A stretch of 5,219 bases of DNA, taken from positions 1 to 5,219 of the forward strand of contig JAFDHU010000118.1 of the NCBI GenBank assembly GCA_019308625.1, given 5' to 3'. Source of the stretch: Deltaproteobacteria bacterium. Its GTDB lineage: Bacteria; Desulfobacterota; Desulfobaccia; Desulfobaccales; 0-14-0-80-60-11. Of the stretch, positions 1-4,714 are shown piece after piece (positions within the stretch are counted from its first letter, which is position 1; the number at the start of each line of letters is the position of its first letter). The notes beneath the pieces are model-generated. The model saw only the letters and a program-made list of their open reading frames with translations. It was not told the DNA's origin and did not search any database. The position numbers and the translations under genes were made by a program.

Positions 1-2
1 AT

Positions 3-266
3 TACGCCGAGGCCTCCGTCCGCTATATTTTCGGAGATGCTACTGGAGACCCGGTGGCAGACCAGATTTTGGCTGCTTTGAGGGAGGCCCCAGGGGGTCT
101 GAGCCAAACTGACATCAGCAATCTCTTTGGGCGCAATTTACCGGCGGGCCGGATTCACCAGGCCCTTACCTTGTTATTGAATCAACGCATGGTAGTGGCT
201 GAGACCAAAGAGACTGGCGGAAGACGAGCGGTTATTTGGAAGGCGGTTACGAAAAAGACGAATTAA
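3..266 (+). CDS. C-terminal winged-helix tail of a DUF3987/primase-helicase-like mobile-element protein (5' end outside window)
   Basis: The frame is open from the first complete codon at base 3 to the TAA at 264-266, giving 87 residues that begin YAEASVRYIFGDATGDPVAD. An internal GTG at 54 could be mistaken for a start, but the reading frame and the protein-like sequence continue upstream of it, so this is the end of a longer gene. The tail has a winged-helix pattern: helices around ILAALREAPGGLS and QTDISNLFGRN, then a recognition-like helix (RIHQALTLLLNQRMV) and a basic wing (ETKETGGRRAVIW). From memory of the family, an 'EAS-RYIFG-GDP-AD-I' segment followed by 'GL-TEISNLFGRN' ends many large DUF3987-type or primase/helicase proteins of plasmids, satellites and integrated elements. 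The ATPase part cannot be seen here, so the role in element replication is inferred. No terminator follows, and the next gene starts 142 bases downstream on the same strand. Confidence 0.7.
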   Translation, partial: YAEASVRYIFGDATGDPVADQILAALREAPGGLSQTDISNLFGRNLPAGRIHQALTLLLNQRMVVAETKETGGRRAVIWKAVTKKTN

Positions 267-408
267 ACGAATAAACTTCCTCTTCCAAAGCCGCTCAGGG
301 TGGTCTGGATGTGCGATCCGGTAAATTTGGTCAACATTAAGGGGCTGAAGAAAGGAGACGATATAAAACAGGTTAAAATCGGCGCGGGGAAACAAAGGAG
401 ACAAGATC

Positions 409-759
409 ATGCCTAGACGTCGGAGACCCAAAGACCCGAACCATATTATTGATTTGCGTAAGCTGAAGGAGTTCCGCCAGCGGGCCGGGCTGACCATGAA
501 GCAGGTAGAAGAAGCCATTGGCATCAGGGCCTCTAATTTGTGTGACTTTGAGCGTGGACGTATGATGCTGCAGCTCCACCATCTAATGGAACTCCTGCGG
601 CTTTATGACTTGGATATCTTCGAGGCCCATGAGGTTCTGCGCCTGCGCCTTCTGGACGCCAAGCTCCTCCGAGACTTCCGCAAAGCCTGTGCCCGCCACG
701 GCACCAGCCCGGCCGAAGCCCTGAATGATTTCATGATTGTGTTCACTCAGTTGGAATGA
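409..759 (+). CDS. Small DNA-binding protein: XRE-family HTH with a ribbon-helix-helix-like C-terminal tail
   Basis: This gene encodes 116 residues with a clear ribosome-binding site, AAAGGAG at 394-400, eight bases before the ATG; the stop is TGA. The N-terminus (MPRRRRPKDP) is strongly basic. Residues about 17-71 form a typical XRE/Cro-type five-helix domain, with the HTH pair at about 28-50 (GLTMKQVEEAIGI, then ASNLCDFERGR) and the family-typical 'L-DFERGR' pattern. Residues 77-115 look different. A short strand-like stretch (VLRLRLLD) is followed by two helices (AKLLRDFRKACARHG and SPAEALNDFMIVFTQ), which matches the layout of ribbon-helix-helix domains in antitoxins and plasmid repressors. 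The protein may therefore be a two-domain repressor or an antitoxin-like regulator. No toxin gene is seen beside it. It follows the mobile-element gene on the same strand, which would suit an element-borne regulator. The DNA-binding role is well supported; the target and the second domain are inferred. Confidence 0.82.
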   Translation: MPRRRRPKDPNHIIDLRKLKEFRQRAGLTMKQVEEAIGIRASNLCDFERGRMMLQLHHLMELLRLYDLDIFEAHEVLRLRLLDAKLLRDFRKACARHGTSPAEALNDFMIVFTQLE

Positions 760-859
760 CTTGAAAATCCTTTTTCTGGCGCCTGCCTTATTCGTATTTT
801 TTAAAAATGGAAATTTCTGGGAGAAAGAAATAATAATGGCTTTTTCTCCGATTTTTGGG

Positions 860-889
860 AAAAAAACATCCACTTAGACGGATGTCTTT
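860..889 (-). terminator. Rho-independent terminator for the leftward WYL gene
   Basis: Read on the minus strand, AAAGACATCC (889-880) pairs with GGATGTTTTT (871-862) around the 8-base loop GTCTAAGT, with one G-T wobble. The core ACATCC/GGATGT is perfect. A run of T follows directly (865-860 beyond the core). It lies about 80 bases past the TAA at 967-969 and about 180 bases past the amber at 1066, at the convergent junction with the XRE gene. The DNA between 760 and 966 otherwise holds no gene that I can support. Confidence 0.6.
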
Positions 890-966
890 GCGGAAGAAAT
901 TGTCCTGGACGCGTCTGGCGAAGCCCAGAGTAGCGGAGCGTTATGCGGTGTCACGGCAGCTGAAAC

Positions 967-1065
967 TTAGACATAATTTCCCGCCATTTCCCTGACCATC
1001 TCTTTTATTTCCTCCCGCAGGTCTTGGGGTTCCAGGAGCGCGGCGGTGGTGCCGAAGCTGAGGAC
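967..1065 (-). other. Severed 32-codon C-terminal end of the WYL regulator, in frame beyond an amber codon
   Basis: After the TAG at 1066-1068 the same minus-strand frame stays open for 32 codons and ends in TAA at 967-969. The encoded residues are VLSFGTTAALLEPQDL and then REEIKEMVREMAGNYV. In WYL/WCX regulators the C-terminus typically reads 'ev-W-llsfG-aevLeP-eLre-i-e', so this is the natural end of the protein, and the TAG occupies the position of the conserved Trp. A single TGG to TAG change explains it. There is no frameshift and no other damage, so the mutation is recent, is read through, or is a sequencing error. Confidence 0.8.
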
Positions 1066-1971
1066 CTAGGAGACCACTTCCGGCTGGCTGGCGGCGGTGA
1101 ACTCAAGGAGCAGCCCTCCGTCCGGCAAGGGGGTAAGGTTCTGATCGGCGCTCCATCGGCGCTCCCGCACATAGGCAGCTGCCTCCGGATGGAAGCGGAC
1201 CTGCACCCGGAAAGGCTCTTCCCGCATCAGCCCAAAGATATGGGCCTCCTCATTGACGGGCTCCTCCCGAACAGCAAAGGTCCGCTCCGTCAACTCCACC
1301 TCTCGCAAACGCTGGACGGCCAGGAGCATGCCGTCATGGATGACCTCCGGCTCGCCGGAATCGGCCACTAGCCAGCAGCGGAGATACAGTGTGCCGTGGT
1401 GGGCGATGAGGGTTAAGGGGGCGATGCAGTATTCCCAGGGCTCGGTCCGTTTGGGGGACTGGTAGCTGACCCGGCAGACCCTCCGGTCCGCCAAGGCCTC
1501 AAGTAGGACATCCAGCAGGTGCTGGTGCTCCGTATAGTCTATTCTGCCCCGGGAGTAGCCCGCCCCCACCTGGGTCAGGGCCCGGGCCCGCTCCTCCAGG
1601 TCCGGGAGCAGAACCGTGGTGTGGGCGATGGCCCGACTGATTTCCTCCCGTAAGGCCTGGGGCAGCAGATGACAGACAAAATCCCGGCACAAAAGCAGCA
1701 GCCGGATGGACTCGGCATCCAGGCAGACCTGGGGCCGGACCGGCGGCGTCTTGATCCTGAACCATCTCCTCCCCCCCTCCATCCAGCTTTCCACTTTGGC
1801 CTGATGGCTTCTCTCAATCTGATCCACCAGCCGGAGCACGGTCTGCTTGGAGCAGCGCAGCCGCCGGGCCAGCTCGGCTAGGGAGTGCTGTTTGCCGCTG
1901 AACAGCAAGAGGCCATAGAGGCTGAGAATCTTCTCTGCCGGTGAGGCATAAGGGCTGAGCTTCTCTGGCAT
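1066..1971 (-). CDS. WYL-domain transcriptional regulator, truncated by an amber codon in its WCX domain
   Basis: This encodes 301 residues from an ATG at 1971-1969, preceded on the minus strand by AGGGGGT five bases away. An in-frame ATG at 2058 would add 29 residues but has no ribosome-binding site, its sequence is not family-like, and it overlaps a possible -10 element. Residues 12-75 form the winged HTH (KILSLYGLLLFSG, SLAELARRLRCSKQTVLRLV, wing GGRRWFRIK). Residues about 148-235 are the WYL domain; the name-giving triplet reads LYL (195-197, GTLYLRCWL), so the Trp is replaced. Residues 252-301 begin the WCX domain (FRVQVRFHPEAAAYVRERRW) and stop at the amber; the intact protein would have 334 residues. 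WYL proteins are ligand-sensing, usually homodimeric regulators that bind nucleotides or nucleic acid, and many sit beside defence loci. Loss of the last WCX helix could weaken dimerisation or ligand response. The gene is divergent from the ARPP-1-like gene. Confidence 0.85.
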   Translation of the reverse strand: MPEKLSPYASPAEKILSLYGLLLFSGKQHSLAELARRLRCSKQTVLRLVDQIERSHQAKVESWMEGGRRWFRIKTPPVRPQVCLDAESIRLLLLCRDFVCHLLPQALREEISRAIAHTTVLLPDLEERARALTQVGAGYSRGRIDYTEHQHLLDVLLEALADRRVCRVSYQSPKRTEPWEYCIAPLTLIAHHGTLYLRCWLVADSGEPEVIHDGMLLAVQRLREVELTERTFAVREEPVNEEAHIFGLMREEPFRVQVRFHPEAAAYVRERRWSADQNLTPLPDGGLLLEFTAASQPEVVS

Positions 1972-2024
1972 GGGCACCCCCTGGATTTTTTGGCCACCGC
2001 AAAAATCTGACAGCAAAAAATCTC

Positions 2025-2043
2025 TGTTCCGCAATCTGGAACA
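2025..2043. promoter_or_regulatory. Candidate WYL autoregulatory operator, TGTTCC-N7-GGAACA
   Basis: This is a perfect 6-base inverted repeat with a 7-base centre, a size suited to a dimeric winged-HTH protein. It lies 54 bases upstream of the WYL start codon. It would fall just downstream of a transcription start if the weak minus-strand promoter at 2081-2054 is real. Assigning it to the WYL protein rests on position alone. Confidence 0.35.
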
Positions 2044-2149
2044 ATCCCAGGCTACCATAAAAGGCAGGTAGTTAAAACCAAAAGTTTAAGGAGGAAGCAC
2101 CCTGAGAGGCGGGAGGATTACTCAGACTGATCCGGGGCCGCTGGCGCGC

Positions 2150-2164
2150 CTGTCAATGTGACAG
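2150..2164. promoter_or_regulatory. Palindrome CTGTCA-ATG-TGACAG, possible distal operator
   Basis: This perfect 6-base inverted repeat with a 3-base centre uses the same TGACAG(T) word found at promoters P1 and P2. It lies about 110 bases upstream of the P1 -35 box, outside any core promoter. That suits an auxiliary site for the same regulator. Confidence 0.4.
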
Positions 2165-2261
2165 TTTTGTCTGGTGGCATTATGGCCGCCCGGCAGTCTT
2201 CTATCCGGCCCTGATTAACCTGATTGCCGGCCTTTCGGAAGCATTGACATAAATAATAAAA

Positions 2262-2310
2262 TGACAGTAACCCCTTGACAAGGCGACAGTTAATGTTAAT
2301 ATAACTGTCA
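2262..2310 (+). promoter_or_regulatory. Promoter P1 with operator repeats, driving the ARPP-1-like gene
   Basis: The -35 box is a consensus TTGACA (2275-2280), followed after 16 bases by TAATAT (2297-2302) with an extended -10 TG at 2294-2295. TGACAGT at 2262-2268 and CGACAGT at 2284-2290 flank the -35 box and are exactly 22 bases apart. The second forms an 8-base perfect inverted repeat with 2302-2309 (GACAGTTA-N9-TAACTGTC) that covers the -10 and the expected start near 2309. A protein bound there would block RNA polymerase. The alternative pair TTGACA-N19-TATAAC (2300-2305) would be a MerR-type long spacer, but the shared layout with P2 favours the 16-base reading. The leader to the ATG at 2443 is about 130 bases. 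Confidence 0.7.
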
Positions 2311-2349
2311 TAATATCTTTACCGGCCTAAAAAGCAGTCTGGCGGCGGC

Positions 2350-2394
2350 CCGGTCAGGTGGACGCATTGCGGATGCCAACCGTCCAGAGCCCGG
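2350..2394 (+). other. Possible leader hairpin upstream of the ARPP-1-like gene
   Basis: TGGAC (2359-2363) pairs with GTCCA (2382-2386). An inner GCAT (2364-2367) pairs with ATGC (2373-2376), and outer CCGG words (2350-2353, 2391-2394) can also pair. The structure lies entirely in the predicted P1 leader and does not reach the ribosome-binding site at 2431-2437. No riboswitch class is recognised. Confidence 0.25.
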
Positions 2395-2442
2395 CCGTTA
2401 CCACAGACAGGCCCGGAAAAAAGCCAGTTGAGGAGGTAAAAC

Positions 2443-3429
2443 ATGACCGCGTTTCTAAAGGATATCCTGAACAACCTTTCCCTGGGTCCGGGGGTGACCC
2501 ATGCCAACCTGACGGTTTTCCCTGTGCATCATGAGGGCGGAGTGGCGCTCCCTTATCTCAGCCTGGATAAGGCCTTGGAGTTGGGGGTGGTGGAGATCAC
2601 CGAGGTGGGAGGCGGCGGGGAAGTCCCCAATGTCAGCGTGGCCAACCGGGGTGATACCCCGGTGCTGATTCTGGCCGGGGAGGAGCTGGTGGGGGCCAAG
2701 CAGAACCGCCTGGTCAACGCCACCTTCCTTCTCGCCGGCAACACCCGCCTTATTCTGCCCGTGTCCTGTGTGGAGCAGGGGCGTTGGAGCCCCCGCACGG
2801 CTCGTTTCCAGAGTCAAAAACGGCTTTCCTCTTACCTGCTGCGCTCCAGAGTGCATCAGGACGTGAGCGATTCCCTCAAGGCCGGCCGGGGCTTCCGGGC
2901 CGACCAGATGGAGGTCTGGGATGAGATCAGGGACAAGGCCGCCCGCCTGGGGGTGGCCTCCCCCACCGGGGCCATGGCCGATATCTTTGAGTCTTATGAA
3001 GACCAGCTGCGGCATTACACCCAGAGTTTCCCTTTATCACCCCACCAGAAGGGACTTCTGGCGGTCCTGAACGGCCGTCCGGCGGGGCTGGAGGTCTTTG
3101 ACTCCCACCCCTCCCTGGCCCGCTACTTTGACAAGCTGATCCAGAGCTACGCCCTGGATGCCCTGGATCTGCATCTGCAGGGACCTTCATCTTCCAAACC
3201 TCGGTTTTCCCCTGAGGCCTGGCTGGAAGAGGTCCAGGAGCTGCCGGTGACCGCCAGCCCCTCCCTTTCTCTGGGAGAGGACTTAAGGGTGAAGAGCCGC
3301 CGGTGCCTGGGCGCTGGCCTCCGTTATCAAGGCGTGGTGCTTTATCTGTCAATTTTTGCCCAAAACCGCCCCGGCAAATCCGGTCTGGCCCGGGCCAGCC
3401 GCCGGGGCTCTTTACGCCGGATCATATAA
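2443..3429 (+). CDS. ARPP-1 domain (DUF6569-like) protein
   Basis: This encodes 328 residues. AGGAGGT at 2431-2437 lies five bases before the ATG, and the stop is TAA. There is no signal peptide or membrane segment, so it is cytoplasmic. Residues about 20-115 contain the conserved core that I recognise as ARPP-1: NLTVFPVHH (22-30), YLSLDKALELGVVEITEV (38-55), the signature GEELVGAKQNR (79-89) and LPVSCVEQGRW (105-115). The helical C-terminal half ends in SIFAQ (303-307) plus an Arg-rich tail not usual for the family (about 308-328). From memory, ARPP-1 was named for gene-neighbourhood links with ADP-ribosylglycohydrolases and rhodanese-phosphatase superfamily proteins, with suggested roles in stress or conflict; its activity is not known to me. 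The conserved Glu, Lys, Cys and Arg residues could be catalytic, but that is conjecture. It has its own promoter, P1, which resembles P2 of the downstream merR-VIT operon, so the two units are probably co-regulated. Confidence 0.8.
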   Translation: MTAFLKDILNNLSLGPGVTHANLTVFPVHHEGGVALPYLSLDKALELGVVEITEVGGGGEVPNVSVANRGDTPVLILAGEELVGAKQNRLVNATFLLAGNTRLILPVSCVEQGRWSPRTARFQSQKRLSSYLLRSRVHQDVSDSLKAGRGFRADQMEVWDEIRDKAARLGVASPTGAMADIFESYEDQLRHYTQSFPLSPHQKGLLAVLNGRPAGLEVFDSHPSLARYFDKLIQSYALDALDLHLQGPSSSKPRFSPEAWLEEVQELPVTASPSLSLGEDLRVKSRRCLGAGLRYQGVVLYLSIFAQNRPGKSGLARASRRGSLRRII

Positions 3430-3490
3430 CCACACCAACGGCGGCCGGGACAATAGTTGCGATCCCCGGTTGCTCCCCTGGCTTATAAAC

Positions 3491-3531
3491 TGACAGCATG
3501 GCCTTGACAATGTGACAGTAGTTGTTATATT
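3491..3531 (+). promoter_or_regulatory. Promoter P2 with operator repeats, driving merR and the VIT remnant
   Basis: TTGACA (3504-3509) and TATATT (3526-3531) are separated by 16 bases, with an extended -10 TG at 3523-3524. TGACAG (3491-3496) and TGACAGT (3513-3519) bracket the -35 box 22 bases apart, exactly as in P1. The start is expected near 3538, leaving a leader of about 15 bases. P2 lacks the downstream inverted half-site that P1 has across its start, so the two promoters may differ in strength of control. A GTG at 3512 in the merR frame lies inside this promoter and is therefore an unlikely start. Confidence 0.7.
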
Positions 3532-3556
3532 ATGGGCCACGAGGAGCAAGGCCATG
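3497..3556. repeat. 10-base inverted repeat CATGGCCTTG / CAAGGCCATG around P2 and the merR start
   Basis: The arms are 3497-3506 and 3547-3556, perfectly complementary and 40 bases apart. The left arm overlaps the -35 box and the right arm contains the merR ATG (3554-3556). A transcript started at P2 would lack the left arm. A transcript reading through from the ARPP-1-like gene would contain both arms and could bury the start codon in a stem. Confidence 0.45.
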
Positions 3557-3973
3557 GAAGCGAGAAAAATCTACAGCATCGGCGAGCTGGCGGAGCTGGC
3601 TCAGGTGAGCCGGCGCACGGTGCGTTTTTATGTGGCCCTGGGGCTGATTTCCCCGCCTCTGGGGCGGGGCCGGGGACGCCACTATACCGACCGGCATCTG
3701 GAGGAGATTCTTACTGTCCGAAGATTGCAGGCCCGGGGAGTGTCTTTGGGCGAAATCAAGGCCCAAAGACAGGAGCCGGAGAAGTTGGCCTTTTTCCTGG
3801 CCGAACCCCCGCCGCCGCCCCTGCCGACTCAACTGGTCACCCGCATCGCTTTGGATGAGGGGGTGGTCCTGGAGTTCGCCCATGAGGAGACCGGCCTGAC
3901 TCCGGGAGAGATGCTCAAGCTGGCCCGCCGTTGTCAGGAGGTTATCAGGAATGAAACCGGAAGGAGGACTTGA
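3554..3973 (+). CDS. MerR-family transcriptional regulator
   Basis: This encodes 139 residues from ATG 3554, with GAGGAG at 3541-3546 as ribosome-binding site. A GTG at 3512 would add 14 residues but lies within promoter P2. Residues 6-75 are a clear MerR winged HTH: IYSIGELAELAQVSRRTVRFY (helix-turn-helix), the characteristic YVALGLISPP turn, a basic wing (GRGRGRHYTDRHL) and LEEILTVRRLQARGVSLGEI. A five-proline linker (85-89) leads to a short C-terminal segment (92-135, with LDEGVVLEF and a helix GEMLKLARRCQEVI). There is only one Cys there and no metal-binding cluster, so a metal sensor of the classic MerR/CueR type is unlikely. The likely job is autoregulation plus control of P1 through the TGACAGT sites, perhaps as a repressor, since the spacers are 16 and not 19-20 bases. 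The stop TGA is 4 bases before the VIT start codon, so the two genes form an operon. Confidence 0.88.
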   Translation: MEARKIYSIGELAELAQVSRRTVRFYVALGLISPPLGRGRGRHYTDRHLEEILTVRRLQARGVSLGEIKAQRQEPEKLAFFLAEPPPPPLPTQLVTRIALDEGVVLEFAHEETGLTPGEMLKLARRCQEVIRNETGRRT

Positions 3974-3977
3974 GCGC

Positions 3978-4184
3978 ATGGAAGAAGCAGTCAGAGTCGG
4001 ATTATATGCCAAGGCGGGCGAGCCCCTTACCTTGAAAGCGGTGGCCATCCATGTCTCCGGCCAAGGGTCGGCCGCCCGGGTGACCGTGGCCCAGAAATAC
4101 CGAAATGAAGAAGATGGCCCTGACCCGTGGCTGGGGCGGGGTGGACCAGGACATGCCTTTTCGGTGGTATGGGAGGGTCGGTAG
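3978..4184 (+). pseudogene. N-terminal fragment of a VIT-domain (VIT/VWA-type) protein
   Basis: The start ATG at 3978 has AAGGAGGA (3961-3968) nine bases before it, inside the end of merR; another in-frame ATG at 3951 overlaps merR. Residues 1-48 match the beginning of a vault/inter-alpha-trypsin (VIT) domain: GEPLTLKAVAIHVSGQG, then ARVTVAQKYRNEEDGP. Family members continue with a conserved 'iEA-Y-FPLP' strand and, usually, a von Willebrand A domain with a MIDAS metal site. Here the family sequence stops at about base 4122 and runs into unrelated residues (DPWLGRGGPG), with a stop at 4182-4184. The rest of the VIT domain and the whole VWA domain are absent. The remaining homology resumes in another frame (next entry), so this is an internal deletion, probably of more than a kilobase, inferred from typical family length. 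The gene is translationally tied to merR. Confidence 0.7.
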
Positions 4185-4647
4185 GACGCCGTCCATGCCC
4201 TCGGCAAAGCTTTCGGCCAGGTTTGAAGACTTGGAAGGAGACTTTCTCTTCATGAACCAACCGGCTTACGCTCCCCCAGAGATGTTTAGGGTTTACCAAA
4301 AGGTTGAACCCGACACGGACGAGCGGGACTTCCGTTGCCTCATCCGGGAACAGTCTGCCCGGGGCTGGTGGCCCCTGAGCCCCTAGCTGGCCCGGCAGGT
4401 GGGGATGGCGGTGGCCGAACTGCAAGAGACTGCCGGGAAACTCATTTTTTCCCGGATCACGGCCCGGCGGGTGATCGCCACCCTGGCGGCCCTCTACCTC
4501 CTCAGGACCCGCTTTGCCGACCGGGAGGCGGAGTGGCGTCTCACTGCCGCCAAGGCCGAAGCCTGGCTCAAAGCCAAAGGCCTCACCCTGCCCCCGCCCG
4601 GGCCTGACTTCAAAGCCTGGCTGGAGGAGGTATTAGCGAAAGTTTAA
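4105..4647 (+). pseudogene. C-terminal fragment of the same VIT/VWA-type protein, with an in-frame amber
   Basis: This frame is shifted relative to the VIT start. It is open from about 4105 to TAA 4645-4647, except for a TAG at 4384-4386. Around the TAG it reads FRCLIREQSARGWWPLSP, stop, LARQVGMAVAELQ. It continues with ITARRVIATLAALYLLRTRF and EWRLTAAKAEAWLKAKG. A 'L--LI-EQ-A-G-WPLS--LA---G' segment followed by 'ATLAALYLL' and 'KA-AWL' is how the C-termini of bacterial VIT/VWA proteins look to me, so the TAG probably replaced a CAG (Gln) through a C to T change. The first 40 or so codons are not recognisable and may be junction sequence. No ribosome-binding site precedes 4105. The GTG at 4399 could in principle start an 82-residue peptide, but I see no reason to think it is used. 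Confidence 0.65.
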
Positions 4648-4692
4648 AAGCAAACCACGCCGGTCCGGGGGCCCAGGAAGGCCCGCGGCAGA

Positions 4693-4710
4693 TTGACCAC
4701 AGGAGGTCAA
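4693..4710 (+). promoter_or_regulatory. Inverted repeat TTGACC-ACAGGA-GGTCAA enclosing the GHKL gene's ribosome-binding site
   Basis: A perfect 6-base stem (4693-4698 with 4705-4710) has a 6-base loop. The ribosome-binding site AGGAGGT (4701-4707) lies partly in the loop and partly in the right arm, eight bases from the ATG at 4715. Folding would hide it. The same repeat could alternatively be a protein operator. No convincing promoter is visible in the 67 bases after the VIT remnant. Confidence 0.45.
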
Positions 4711-4714
4711 AGCT

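Larger units (their letters stand above)
1972..2442. other. Divergent regulatory region between the WYL regulator and the ARPP-1-like gene
   Basis: I find no gene in these 471 bases. From left to right they hold two near-copies of GCAAAAATCT (around 1999-2008 and 2013-2023); an inverted repeat TGTTCC-N7-GGAACA (2025-2043); a weak possible minus-strand promoter (TTGGTT 2081-2076, TATGGT 2059-2054, 16-base spacer); and an orphan ribosome-binding-like AAGGAGGAAG (2088-2097) with no start codon after it. These are followed by the palindrome CTGTCA-ATG-TGACAG (2150-2164), promoter P1 (2262-2310), and a GC-rich leader of about 130 bases with hairpin potential. The stretch around 2240-2320 is strikingly AT-rich compared with the rest of the window. 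Confidence 0.7.

Noticed and set aside
348..410. A first AAAGGAGAC (351-359) and TATAAA (362-367) upstream of the XRE gene, suggesting a leader peptide or promoter
   Set aside because: No ATG, GTG or TTG follows at the right spacing, and no -35 box lies 15-19 bases before TATAAA.
872..972. 8-base direct repeat ACTTAGAC at 872-879 and 965-972, as if flanking a small insertion
   Set aside because: The inner ends show no inverted repeats, the left copy is the terminator loop, and the right copy contains the natural WYL stop; chance is likely.
1024..1371. Plus-strand open frame opposite the WYL gene
   Set aside because: It is antisense to well-supported WYL/WCX coding sequence and its translation is not protein-like.
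1972..2058. 29-residue N-terminal extension of the WYL regulator from ATG 2058
   Set aside because: It has no ribosome-binding site and no family-like sequence, and it overlaps a possible -10 and the dyad at 2025-2043; ATG 1971 is better.
2088..2158. Orphan AAGGAGGAAG that might start a small gene
   Set aside because: No start codon follows within range; the first ATG (2156) is immediately followed by TGA.
2455..3015. 186-codon minus-strand open frame
   Set aside because: It lies antisense to the ARPP-1-like gene, is Gly/His/Gln-rich, and shows no recognisable domain.
3512..3553. GTG start adding 14 residues to MerR
   Set aside because: It lies inside the P2 promoter, upstream of the expected transcription start.
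3530..4207. Long minus-strand open frame (225 codons) opposite merR and the VIT fragment
   Set aside because: It lies antisense to a clear MerR protein, has low-complexity Pro/Ser/Arg composition and no ribosome-binding site; it is a GC-rich shadow.
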